Source: Ptiloglossa arizonensis (Eukaryota; Arthropoda; Insecta; Hymenoptera; Colletidae). Taken from it: DNA of 64,000 nt. Both the position numbers and the translations under genes were made by a program. Of this stretch, positions 1-10,441 are shown one piece after another (within the stretch, counting starts at the first letter, position 1; every line of letters begins with the position of its first letter). The stretch spans positions 204,094 to 268,093 of the forward strand of contig NW_027479039.1 of the NCBI RefSeq assembly GCF_051014685.1. Reading direction: 5' to 3'. The notes beneath the pieces are model-generated. The model was given only the letters and a program-made list of their open reading frames with translations, did no database searches and was not told the DNA's origin.

Positions 1-28
1 GTTAAGCGTTTGGAGCAGCAGAATTGCG

Positions 29-39
29 AAAAATTTTTT
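29..39. other. A5T6 tract with partial dyad symmetry, repeated each monomer
   Basis: GCGAAAAATTTTTTGCC at p26-42 is close to its own reverse complement. It is the strongest A/T tract of the monomer; others are A5 at p101-105 and T6 at p157-162. Class K (TTTCTTG) and classes T and O (TTGTTG) interrupt the T run, and a J variant at 5132, 6725, 50791 and 58399 has shifted it to A6T5. Such tracts bend DNA and influence nucleosome placement; any role here is inferred. The tracts are not spaced at a whole number of helical turns. Confidence 0.5.
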
Positions 40-68
40 GCCTTCTCTACCATTTCTTGGCTTCAAAC

Positions 69-85
69 TCCCATATCTCGCGAAC
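69..85 (-). other. CENP-B-box-like 17-mer (8 of 9 core positions), present in most monomers
   Basis: Read on the minus strand, p85 to p69 gives GTTCGCGAGATATGGGA. The mammalian CENP-B box core is nTTCGnnnnAnnCGGGn. This site has TTCG, the central A and the final GGG; the only core mismatch is T for C at core position 13. It recurs with the 177-bp period in all monomers that read TCCCATATCTCGCGAAC. Several classes damage it: T (CTCCTAT), N (CATAAC), and the ACTGCC, ACTCACA and CATACC variants. I saw no monomer with a perfect core. Binding by a CENP-B-like protein is inference, and the host may lack one. By my estimate a match this good would appear by chance in about 4% of random 177-bp monomers. 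Confidence 0.4.
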
Positions 86-2300
86 GCATTGACCTAACCC
101 AAAAATTCCTATTGCATCTGAAAGTAGAAACTCGCCCGATTACAACGGTATATGTATTTTTTCCCTAGGCCATCATGGTTAAGCGTTTGGAGCAGCAGAA
201 TTGCGAAAAATTTTTTGCCTCCACAACCATTTCTTGGCTTCAAGCTCCCATATATCGCGAACGGATTGACCTAACCCAAAAATTCCTATTGCATCTGAAA
301 GTAGAAACTCGCCCGATTACAACGGTATTTGTATTTTTTCCCTAGGCCATTCTGGTTAAGCATTTGGAGCAGCAGAAGTGCGAAAAATTTGTTGTCTTGT
401 CAACCATTTCTTAGCTTCAGACTCCTATATCTCGCGAACGGATTGACCAAACCCAGATTTTCCTGCTGCGTCTGAAAGTAGAAACTCGCCAGATTACAAC
501 GGTATGTGTATTTTTTCCCTAGGCCATTCTGGTTATGCGTTCGGAGCAGCAGAATTGCGAAAAATTTTTTGCCTTCTCAACCATTTCTTGTCTTCAAACT
601 CCCATATCTCGCGAACGGATTGACCTAACCAAAAAATTCCTATTGCATCTGAAAGTAGAAACTCGCCCGATTACAACGGTATGTGTATTTTTTCCCTAGG
701 CCATTCTGGTTAAGCGTTTGGAGCAGCAGAATTGCCAAAAATTTTTTGCCTTCTCAACCATTTCTTGGCTTCAAACTCCCATAACTCGCGAACGGATTGA
801 CCTAACCCAAAATTCCTGTTGCGTCTGAAAGTAGAAACTCGCCCGGTTACAACGGTATGTGTATTTTTTCCCTAGGCCATTCTGGTTAAGCGTTTGGAGC
901 AGCAGAATTGCGAAAAATTTGTTGCCTTCTCAACCATTTCTTGGCTTCAAGCTCCCATATCTCGCGAACGGATTGACCTAACCCAAAAATTCCTATTGCA
1001 TCTGAAAGTAGAAACTCGCCCGATCACAACGGTATGTGTATTTTTTCCCTAGGCCATTCTGGTTAAGCGTTTGGAGCAGCAGAATTGCGAAAAATTTTTT
1101 GCCTTCTCTACCATTTCTTGGCTTCAAACTCCCATATCTCGCGAACGGATTGACCTAACCCAAAAATTCCTATTGCATCTGAAAGTAGAAACTCGCCCGA
1201 TTACAACGGTATGTGTATTTTTTCCCTAGGCCATTCTGGTTAAGCGTTTGGAGCAGCAGAATTGTGAAAAATTTTTTGCCTTCTCTACCATTTCTTGGCT
1301 TCAAAGTCCCATATCTCGCGAACGGATTGACCTAACCCAAAAATTCCTATTGCATCTGAAAGTAGAAACTCGCCCGATCACAACGGTATGTGTATTTTTT
1401 CCCTAGTCCATTCTGGTTAAGCGTTTGGAGCAGCAGAATTGCGAAAAATTTCTTGCCTTCTCAACCATTTCTTGGGTTGAAGCTCCCATATCTCGCGAAC
1501 GGATTGACCTAACCCAAAAATTCCTATTGCATCTGAAAGTAGAAACTCGCCCGATCACAACGGTATGTGTATTTTTTCCCTAGGCCATTCTGGTTAAGCG
1601 TTTGGAGCAGCAGAATTGCGAAAAATTTTTTGCCTTCTCTACCATTTCTTGGCTTCAAACTCCCATATCTCGCGAACGCATTGACCTAACCCAAAAATTC
1701 CTATTGCATCTGAAAGTAGAAACTCGCCCGATTACAACGGTATTTGTATTTTTTCCCTAGGCCATTCTGGTTAAGCGTTTGGAGCAGCAGAATTGCGAAA
1801 AATTTTTTGCCTCCACAAACATTTCTTGGCTTCAAGCTCCCATATATCGCGAACGGATTGACCTAACCCAAAAATTCCTATTGCATCTGAAAGTAGAAAC
1901 TCGCCCGATTACAACGGTATTTGTATTTTTTCCCTAGGCCATTCTGGTTAAGCGTTTGGAGCAGCAGAATTGTGAAAAATTTTTTGCCTTCTCTACCATT
2001 TCTTGGCTTCAAAGTCCCATATCTCGCGAACGGATTGACCCAACCCAAAAATTCCTATTGCATCTGAAAGTAGAAACTCGCCCGATCACAACGGTATGTG
2101 TATTTTCTCCCTAGGCCATTCTGGTTAAGCGTTTGGAGCAGCAGAATTGCGAAAAATTTCTTGCCTCCTCAACCATTTCTTGGCTTGAAGCTCCCATATC
2201 TCGCGAACGGATTGACCTAACCCAAAAATTCCTATTGCATCTGAAAGTAGAAACTCGCCCGGTCACAACGGTATGTGTATTTTTTCCCTAGGCCATTCTG

Positions 2301-3538
2301 GTTAAGCGTTTGGAGCAGCAGAATTGCGAAAAATTTTTTGCCTTCTCTACCATTTCTTGGCTTCAAACTCCCATATCTCGCGAACGCATTGACCTAACCC
2401 AAAAATTCCTATTGCATCTGAAAGTAGAAACTCGCCCGATTACAACGGTATATGTATTTTTTCCCTAGGCCATCATGGTTAAGCGTTTGGAGCAGCAGAA
2501 TTGCGAAAAATTTTTTGCCTCCACAACCATTTCTTGGCTTCAAGCTCCCATATATCGCGAACGGATTGACCTAACCCAAAAATTCCTATTGCATCTGAAA
2601 GTAGAAACTCGCCCGATTACAACGGTATTTGTATTTTTTCCCTAGGCCATTCTGGTTAAGCATTTGGAGCAGCAGAAGTGCGAAAAATTTGTTGTCTTGT
2701 CAACCATTTCTTAGCTTCAGACTCCTATATCTCGCGAACGGATTGACCAAACCCAGATTTTCCTGCTGCGTCTGAAAGTAGAAACTCGCCAGATTACAAC
2801 GGTATGTGTATTTTTTCCCTAGGCCATTCTGGTTATGCGTTCGGAGCAGCAGAATTGCGAAAAATTTTTTGCCTTCTCAACCATTTCTTGTCTTCAAACT
2901 CCCATATCTCGCGAACGGATTGACCTAACCAAAAAATTCCTATTGCATCTGAAAGTAGAAACTCGCCCGATTACAACGGTATGTGTATTTTTTCCCTAGG
3001 CCATTCTGGTTAAGCGTTTGGAGCAGCAGAATTGCCAAAAATTTTTTGCCTTCTCAACCATTTCTTGGCTTCAAACTCCCATAACTCGCGAACGGATTGA
3101 CCTAACCCAAAATTCCTGTTGCGTCTGAAAGTAGAAACTCGCCCGGTTACAACGGTATGTGTATTTTTTCCCTAGGCCATTCTGGTTAAGCGTTTGGAGC
3201 AGCAGAATTGCGAAAAATTTGTTGCCTTCTCAACCATTTCTTGGCTTCAAGCTCCCATATCTCGCGAACGGATTGACCTAACCCAAAAATTCCTATTGCA
3301 TCTGAAAGTAGAAACTCGCCCGATCACAACGGTATGTGTATTTTTTCCCTAGGCCATTCTGGTTAAGCGTTTGGAGCAGCAGAATTGCGAAAAATTTTTT
3401 GCCTTCTCTACCATTTCTTGGCTTCAAACTCCCATATCTCGCGAACGGATTGACCTAACCCAAAAATTCCTATTGCATCTGAAAGTAGAAACTCGCCCGA
3501 TTACAACGGTATTTGTATTTTTTCCCTAGGCCATTCTG
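2301..3538 (+). repeat. 13-monomer HOR, copy 2, truncated after 7 monomers
   Basis: Base 2301 onward repeats 1-1210 with an offset of exactly 2300. It includes the CATCATGG end of the first monomer, GTTAAGCATTTGG at 2655 and the one-A deletion in the monomer at 3009. I saw no difference by eye until TATTTG at about 3510, where copy 1 has TATGTG. The seventh monomer (3362-3538) therefore changes identity in its last 30 bp to class E, which marks the recombination junction with the following E-F-T-G-H zone. Confidence 0.9.
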
Positions 3539-4954
3539 GTTAAGCGTTTGGAGCAGCAGAATTGCGAAAAATTTTTTGCCTTCACAACCATTTCTTGGCT
3601 TCAAGCTCCCATATCTCGCGAACGGATTGACCTAACCCAAAAATTCCTATTGCATCTGAAAGTAGAAACTCGCCCGATTACAACGGTATTTGTATTTTTT
3701 CTCTAGGCCATTCTGGTTAAGCGTTTGGAGCAGCAGAATTGCGAAAAATTTGTTGTCTTGTCAACCATTTCTTAGCTTCAGACTCCTATATCTCGCGAAC
3801 GGATTGACCAAACCCAGATTTTCCTGCTGCGTCTGAAAGTAGAAACTCGACCGATTACAACGGTATGTGTATTTTTTCCCTAGGCCATTCTGGTTAAGCG
3901 TTCGGAGCAGCAGAATTGCGAAAAATTTTTTGCCCTCTCCACCATTTCTTGTCTTCAAACTCCCATATCTCGCGAACGGATTGACCTAACCAAAAAATTC
4001 CTATTGCATCTGAAAGTAGAAACTCGCCCGATTACAACGGTATGTGTATTTTTTCCCTAGGCCATTCTGGTTAAGCGTTTGGAGCAGCTGAATTGTGAAA
4101 AATTTTTTGCCTTCTCTACCATTTCTTGGCTTCAAACTCCCATATCTCGCGAACGGATTGACCTAACCCAAAAATTCCTATTGCATCTGAAAGTAGAAAC
4201 TCGCCCGATCACAACGGTATGTGTATTTTTTCCCTAGGCCATTCTGGTTAAGCGTTTGGAGCAGCAGAATTGCGAAAAATTTTTTGCCTTCTCTACCATT
4301 TCTTGGCTTCAAACTCCCATATCTCGCGAACGGATTGACCTAACCCAAAAATTCCTATTGCATCTGAAAGTAGAAACTCGCCCGATTACAACGGTATTTG
4401 TATTTTTTCCCTAGGCCATTCTGGTTAAGCGTTTGGAGCAGCAGAATTGCGAAAAATTTTTTGCCTTCACAACCATTTCTTGGCTTCAAGCTCCCATATC
4501 TCGCGAACGGATTGACCTAACCCAAAAATTCCTATTGCATCTGAAAGTAGAAACTCGCCCGATTACAACGGTATTTGTCTTTTTTCTCTAGGCCATTCTG
4601 GTTAAGCGTTTGGAGCAGCAGAATTGCGAAAAATTTGTTGTCTTGTCAACCATTTCTTAGCTTCAGACTCCTATATCTCGCGAACGGATTGACCAAACCC
4701 AGATTTTCCTGCTGCGTCTGAAAGTAGAAACTCGACCGATTACAACGGTATGTGTATTTTTTCCCTAGGCCATTCTGGTTAAGCGTTCGGAGCAGCAGAA
4801 TTGCGAAAAATTTTTTGCCTTCTCAAACATTTCTTGTCTTCAAACTCCCATATCTCGCGAACGGATTGACCTAACCAAAAAATTCCTATTGCATCTGAAA
4901 GTAGAAACTCGCCCGATTACAACGGTATGTGTATTTTTTCCCTAGGCCATTCTG

Positions 4955-5131
4955 GTTAAGCGTTTGGAGCAGCTGAATTGTGAAAAATTTTTTGCTTTCT
5001 CAACCATTTCTTGGCTTCAAACTCCCATATCTCGCGAACGGATTGACCTAACCCAAAAATTCCAATTGCATCTGAAAGTAGAAACTCGCCCGATTACAAC
5101 GGTATGTGTATTTTTTCCCTAGGCCATTCTG
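4955..5131 (+). repeat. Fused monomer H/I (crossover scar)
   Basis: The first 27 bases carry the H marks (CAGCTGAATTGTG), while from p42 it carries the I marks (GCTTTCTC, CCAATTGC). The intact series at 6371 (H) and 6548 (I) is one monomer longer. The exchange lies between p28 and p42, that is, in or beside the A5T6 tract. This is what an in-register unequal crossover or a one-monomer deletion leaves behind. Confidence 0.85.
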
Positions 5132-5839
5132 GTTTAGCGTTTGGAGCAGCAGAATTGCGAAAAAATTTTTGCCTTCTCAACCATTTCTTGGCTTGAAGCT
5201 CCCATATCTCGCGAACGGATTGACCTAACCCAAAAATTCCTATTGCATCTGAAAGTAGAAACTCGCCCGATCACAACGGTATGTGTATTTTTTCCCTAGG
5301 CCATTCTGGTTAAGCGTTTGGAGCAGCAGAATTGCGAAAAATTTTTTGCCTTCTCTACCATTTCTTGGCTTCAAACTCCCATATCTCGCGAACGGATTGA
5401 CCTAACCCAAAAATTCCTATTGCATCTGAAAGTAGAAACTCGCCCGATTACAACGGTATTTGTATTTTTTCCCTAGGCCATTCTGGTTAAGCGTTTGGAG
5501 CAGCAGAATTGCGAAAAATTTTTTGCCTTCACAACCATTTCTTGGCTTCAAGCTCCCATATCTCGCGAACGGATTGACCTAACCCAAAAATTCCTATTGC
5601 ATCTGAAAGTAGAAACTCGCCCGATTACAACGGTATTTGTATTTTTTCTCTAGGCCATTCTGGTTAAGCGTTTGGAGCAGCAGAATTGCGAAAAATTTGT
5701 TGTCTTGTCAACCATTTCTTAGCTTCAGACTCCTATATCTCGCGAACGGATTGACCAAACCCAGATTTTCCTGCTGCGTCTGAAAGTAGAAACTCGACCG
5801 ATTACAACGGTATGTGTATTTTTTCCCTAGGCCATTCTG

Positions 5840-6016
5840 GTTAAGCGTTCGGAGCAGCAGAATTGCGAAAAATTTTTTGCCTTCTCAACCATTTCTTGTC
5901 TTCAAACTCCCATATCTCGCGAACGGATTGACCTAACCCAAAAATTCCTATTGCATCTGAAAGTAGAAACTCGCCCGATTACAACGGTATTTGTCTTTTT
6001 TCTCTAGGCCATTCTG
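5840..6016 (+). repeat. Fused monomer G/F (crossover scar)
   Basis: The front is class G (CGTTCGG, TGTCTTC). The back is class F: CCTAACCCAAAAATT instead of ACCAAAAAATT, and TTTGTCTTTTTTCTCTAGG as at 4424-4600. The exchange lies between about p62 and p97. The following T-G(CAAACATTT)-H-I series at 6017 repeats that at 4601 with an offset of 1416 (8 monomers), so this fusion is the junction of that duplication. Confidence 0.85.
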
Positions 6017-6901
6017 GTTAAGCGTTTGGAGCAGCAGAATTGCGAAAAATTTGTTGTCTTGTCAACCATTTCTTAGCTTCAGACTCCTATATCTCGCGAA
6101 CGGATTGACCAAACCCAGATTTTCCTGCTGCGTCTGAAAGTAGAAACTCGACCGATTACAACGGTATGTGTATTTTTTCCCTAGGCCATTCTGGTTAAGC
6201 GTTCGGAGCAGCAGAATTGCGAAAAATTTTTTGCCTTCTCAAACATTTCTTGTCTTCAAACTCCCATATCTCGCGAACGGATTGACCTAACCAAAAAATT
6301 CCTATTGCATCTGAAAGTAGAAACTCGCCCGATTACAACGGTATGTGTATTTTTTCCCTAGGCCATTCTGGTTAAGCGTTTGGAGCAGCTGAATTGTGAA
6401 AAATTTTTTGCCTTCTCTACCATTTCTTGGCTTCAAACTCCCATATCTCGCGAACGGATTGACCTAACCCAAAAATTCCTATTGCATCTGAAAGTAGAAA
6501 CTCGCCCGATTACAACGGTATGTGTATTTTTTCCCTAGGCCATTCTGGTTAAGCGTTTGGAGCAGCAGAATTGCGAAAAATTTTTTGCTTTCTCAACCAT
6601 TTCTTGGCTTCAAACTCCCATATCTCGCGAACGGATTGACCTAACCCAAAAATTCCAATTGCATCTGAAAGTAGAAACTCGCCCGATTACAACGGTATGT
6701 GTATTTTTTCCCTAGGCCATTCTGGTTTAGCGTTTGGAGCAGCAGAATTGCGAAAAAATTTTTGCCTTCTCAACCATTTCTTGGCTTGAAGCTCCCATAT
6801 CTCGCGAACGGATTGACCTAACCCAAAAATTCCTATTGCATCTGAAAGTAGAAACTCGCCCGATCACAACGGTATGTGTATTTTTTCCCTAGGCCATTCT
6901 G

Positions 6902-7078
6902 GTTAAGCGTTTGGAGCAGCAGAATTGCGAAAAATTTCTTGCCTTCTCAACCATTTCTTGGCTTCAAGCTCCCATATCTCGCGAACGGATTGACCTAACC
7001 CAAAAATTCCTATTGCATCTGAAAGTAGAAACTCGCCCGATTACAACGGTACTTGTATTTTTTCCCTAGGCCATTCTG
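6902..7078 (+). repeat. Fused monomer K/L (crossover scar)
   Basis: The front is class K (TTTCTTGCC, CAAGCTC, normal CATATCTCG), and the back has the GATTAC and TACTTG of the L variant. The right-arm counterpart keeps both monomers, K at 58576 and L at 58753. The exchange lies between p116 and p142. The resulting 177-bp loss accounts for the change of offset between left and right arms from 51674 to 51851. Confidence 0.88.
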
Positions 7079-7963
7079 GTTAAGCGTTTGGAGCAGCAGA
7101 AGTGCGAAAAATTTGTTGTCTTGTCAACCATTTCTTAGCTTCAGACTCCTATATCTCGCGAACGGATTGACCAAACCCAGATTTTCCTGCTGCGTCTGAA
7201 AGTAGAAACTCGCCCGATTACAACGGTATGTGTATTTTTTCCCTAGGCCATTCTGGTTATGCGTTCGGAGCAGCAGAATTGCGATAAATTTTTTGCCTTC
7301 TCAAACATTTCTTGTCTTCAAACTCCCATATCTCGCGAACGGATTGACCTAACCAAAAAATTCCTATTGCATCTGAAAGTAGAAACTCGCCCGCTTACAA
7401 CGGTATGTGTATTTTTTCCCTAGGCCATTCTGGTTAAGCGTTTGGAGCAGCAGAATTGCCAAAAATTTTTTGCCTTCTCAACCATTTCTTGGCTTCAAAC
7501 TCCCATAACTCGCGAACGGATTGACCTAACCCAAAAATTCCTGTTGCGTCTGAAAGTAGAAACTCGCCCGGTTACAACGGTATGTGTATTTTTTCCCTAG
7601 GCCATTCTGGTTAAGCGTTTGGAGCAGCAGAATTGCGAAAAATTTGTTGGCTTCTCAACCATTTCTTGGCTTCAAGCTCCCATATCTCGCGAACGGATTG
7701 ACCTAACCCAAAAATTCCTATTGCATCTGAAAGTAGAAACTCGCCCGATCACAACGGTATGTGTATTTTTTCCCTAGGCCATTCTGGTTAAGCGTTTGGA
7801 GCAGCAGAATTGCGAAAAATTTTTTGCCTTCTCTACCATTTCTTGGCTTCAAACTCCCATATCTCGCGAACGGATTGACCTAACCCAAAAATTCCTATTG
7901 CATCTGAAAGTAGAAACTCGCCCGATTACAACGGTATTTGTATTTTTTCCCTAGGCCATTCTG
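7079..7963 (+). repeat. T-G-N-O-E linker block
   Basis: Five monomers precede the 14-monomer HOR: T (7079), a G variant with GTTATGCG, GCGATAAATT and CGCTTAC (7256), N (7433), O with TTGTTGGC (7610) and E (7787). The GATAAATT mark recurs only at 51497 and 59107, so this block has three copies in the window. Here N has the normal AACCCAAAAATT, unlike the one-base-shorter N monomers at 709 and 3009. Confidence 0.85.
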
Positions 7964-10441
7964 GTTAATCGTTTGGAGCAGCAGAATTGCGAAAAATTTT
8001 TTGCCTTCACAACCATTTCTTGGCTTCAAGCTCCCATATCTCGCGAACGGATTGAACTAACCCAAAAATTCCTATTGCATCTGAAAGTAGAAACTCGCCC
8101 GATTACAACGGTATTTGTATTTTTTCTCTAGGCCATTCTGGTTAAGCGTTTGGAGCAGCAGAAGTGCGAAAAATTTGTTGTCTTGTCAACCATTTCTTAG
8201 CTTCAGACTCCTATATCTCGCGAACGGATTGACCAAACCCAGATTTTCCTGCTGCGTCTGAAAGTAGAAACTCGACCGATTACAACGGTATGTGTATTTT
8301 TTCCCTAGGCCATTCTGGTTAAGCGTTCGGAGCAGCAGAATTGCGAAAAATTTTTTGCCTCCTCAACCATTTCTTGTCTTCAAACTCCCATATCTCGCGA
8401 AAGGATTGACCTAACCAAAAAATTCCTATTGCATCTGAAAGTAGAAACTCGCCCGATTACAACGGTATGTGTATTTTTTCCCTAGGCCATTCTGGTTAAG
8501 CGTTTGGAGCAGCTGAATTGTGAAAAATTTTTTGCCTTCTCTACCATTTCTTGGCTTCAAACTCCCATATCTCGCGAACGGATTGACCTAACCCAAAAAT
8601 TCCTATTGCATCTGAAAGTAGAAACTCGCCCGATTACAACGGTATTTGTATTTTTTCTCTAGGCCATTCTGGTTAAGCGTTTGGAGCAGCAGAATTGCGA
8701 AAAATTTGTTGTCTTGTCAACCATTTCTTAGCTTCAGACTCCTATATCTCGCGAACGGATTGACCAAACCCAGATTTTCCTGCTGCGTCTGAAAGTAGAA
8801 ACTCGACCGATTACAACGGTATGTGTATTTTTTCCCTAGGCCATTCTGGTTAAGCGTTCGGAGCAGCAGAATTGCGAAAAATTTTTTGCCTTCTCAACCA
8901 TTTCTTGTCTTCAAACTCCCATATCTCGCGAACGGATTGACCTAACCAAAAAATTCCTATTGCATCTGAAAGTAGAAACTCGCCCGATAACAACGGTATG
9001 TGTATTTTTTCCCTAGGCCATTCTGGTTAAGCGTTTGGAGCAGCTGAATTGTGAAAAATTTTTTACCTTCTCTACCATTTCTTGGCTTCAAACTCCCATA
9101 TCTCGCGAACGGATTGACCTAACCCAAAAATTCCTATTGCATCTGAAAGTAGAAACTCGCCCGATTACAACGGTATGTGTATTTTTTCCCTAGGCCATTC
9201 TGGTTAAGCGTTTGGAGCAGCAGAATTGCGAAAAATTTTTTGCTTTCTCAACCATTTCTTGGCTTCAAACTCCCATATCTCGCGAACGGATTGACCTAAC
9301 CCAAAAATTCCAATTGCATCTGAAAGTAGAATCTCGCCCGATTACAACGGTATGTGTATTTTTTCCCTAGGCCATTCTGGTTAAGCGTTTGGAGCAGCAG
9401 AATTGCGAAAAATTTTTTGCCTTCTCAACCATTTCTTGGCTTGAAGCTCCCATATCTCGCGAACGGATTGACCTAACCCAAAAATTCCTATTGCATCTGA
9501 AAGTAGAAACTCGCCCGATCACAACGGTATGTGTATTTTTTCCCTAGGCCATTCTGGTTAAGCGTTTGGAGCAGCAGAATTGCGAAAAATTTCTTGCCTT
9601 CTCAACCATTTCTTGGCTTCAAGCTCCCATATCTCGCGAACGGATTGACCTAACCCAAAAATTCCTATTGCATCTGAAAGTAGAAACTCGCCCGATCACA
9701 ACGGTATGTGTATTTTTTCCCTACGCCATTCTGGTTAAGCTCTTGGAGAAGCAGAATTGCGAAAAATTTTTTGCCTTCTCTACCATTTCTTGGCTTCAAA
9801 CTCCCATATGTCGCGAACGGATTGACCTAACCCAAAAATTCCTATTGCATCTGAAAGTAGAAACTCGCCCGATTACAACGGTATTTGTATTTTTTCCCTA
9901 GGCCATTCTGCTTAAGTGTTTGGAGCAGCAGAATTGCGAAAAATTTTTTGCCTCCACAACCATTTCTTGGCTTCAAGCTCCCATATATCGCGAACGGATT
10001 GACCTAACCCAAAAATTCCTATTGCATCTGAAAGTAGAAACTCGCCCGATTACAACGGTATTTGTATTTTTTCCCTAGGCCATTCTGGTTAAGCGTTTGG
10101 AGCAGCAGAAGTGCGAAAAATTTGTTGTCTTGTCAACCATTTCTTAGCTTCAGACTCCTATATCTCGCGAACGGATTGACCAAACCCAGATTTTCCTGCT
10201 GCGTCTGAAAGTAGAAACTCGCCCGATCACAACGGTATGTGTATTTTTTCCCTAGGCCATTCTGGTTAAGCGTTTGGAGCAGCAGAATTGCGAAAAATTT
10301 TTTGCCTTCTCTACCATTTCTTGGCTTCAAACTCCCATATCTCGCGAACGGATTGACCTAACCCAAAAATTCCTATTGCATCTGAAAGTAGAAACTCGCC
10401 CGATTACAACGGTATTTGTATTTTTTCCCTAGGCCATTCTG
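7964..10441 (+). repeat. 14-monomer HOR, copy 1 (2478 bp)
   Basis: The order is F T G H T G H I J K L followed by M T E. The F monomer is marked by GTTAATCG and GAACTAACC. K at 9557 ends CCCTACGCC and L at 9734 begins GTTAAGCTCTTGGAGAAGC. All 14 monomers are exactly 177 bp. Private marks of this copy are CGCGAAAGG (8318), GATAAC (8849) and CTTAAGTGTTTGG (9911). The first two recur in the right arm at 60169 and 60698, and GTTAAGTG, without the leading C, at 61763. Confidence 0.93.

Larger units (their letters stand above)
1..177 (+). repeat. Reference monomer (phase p1-p177)
   Basis: This first complete unit fixes the numbering used in this annotation: p1 is the G of GTTAAGCG and p177 the last base before the next GTTAAG. 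It differs from the common consensus in having CGAACGC at p81-87, TATATG at p149-154 and CATCATG at p171-177. Those private changes recur only at 2301-2477, which dates the 2.3-kb duplication. The choice of phase is arbitrary, because a tandem array has no intrinsic start. Confidence 0.95.
1..2300 (+). repeat. 13-monomer HOR, copy 1 (2300 bp)
   Basis: Thirteen distinct monomers start at 1, 178, 355, 532, 709, 885, 1062, 1239, 1416, 1593, 1770, 1947 and 2124. The fifth (709-884) lost one A in its A5 run (AACCCAAAATTCC), making the HOR 13x177-1. The order is E-like, M, T, G, N, O, E, then GAATTGTG/CAAAGTC and TTTCTTGCC/GAAGC monomers twice over. Within it, 1593-2300 repeats the E-like/M/CAAAGTC/GAAGC theme, so a 4-5-monomer duplication preceded the 13-mer. 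Confidence 0.93.
3539..6901 (+). repeat. Rearranged E-F-T-G-H(-I-J) zone
   Basis: There are 19 monomers. With the E at 3362, the order is E F T G H (3362-4246), E F T G H/I J (4247-5308), then E F T G/F T G H I J (5309-6901). Units have 5, 6 and 9 monomers, so the same series has been shortened or lengthened by whole monomers. Two fused monomers (4955 and 5840) explain the length changes. The F monomers here end TTTTTTCTCTAGG or TGTCTTTTTTCTCTAGG, which links 4424, 5840, 54504 and 57514. Confidence 0.85.

Noticed and set aside
26..42. Rho-independent terminator or hairpin at GCGAAAAATTTTTTGCC
   Set aside because: The dyad has no loop and a weak A/T stem, and there is no transcription unit upstream. 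An intrinsic A-tract is the simpler reading.
175..192. RNA polymerase III A-box-like TGGTTAAGCG at each monomer border
   Set aside because: No matching B box (GGTTCGANTCC) lies downstream in the consensus, so a tRNA-derived or Pol III-transcribed origin is not supported.
3761..3958. 65-codon minus-strand frames (also 10133, 19513, 20928, 23758, 25527, 37209, 61985)
   Set aside because: They begin at TTG on the minus strand, cross one monomer boundary and track particular monomer pairs. They are antisense shadows of the repeat.
9566..9901. 111-codon plus-strand open frame (and its copies at 12044, 14522, 15761, 30978, 33810, 61417)
   Set aside because: It begins at TTG, spans two satellite monomers, exists only because one monomer lost the TAG of CCCTAGG, and its product is the same 59-residue unit twice. 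No codon-selection sign, promoter or neighbour supports a gene.
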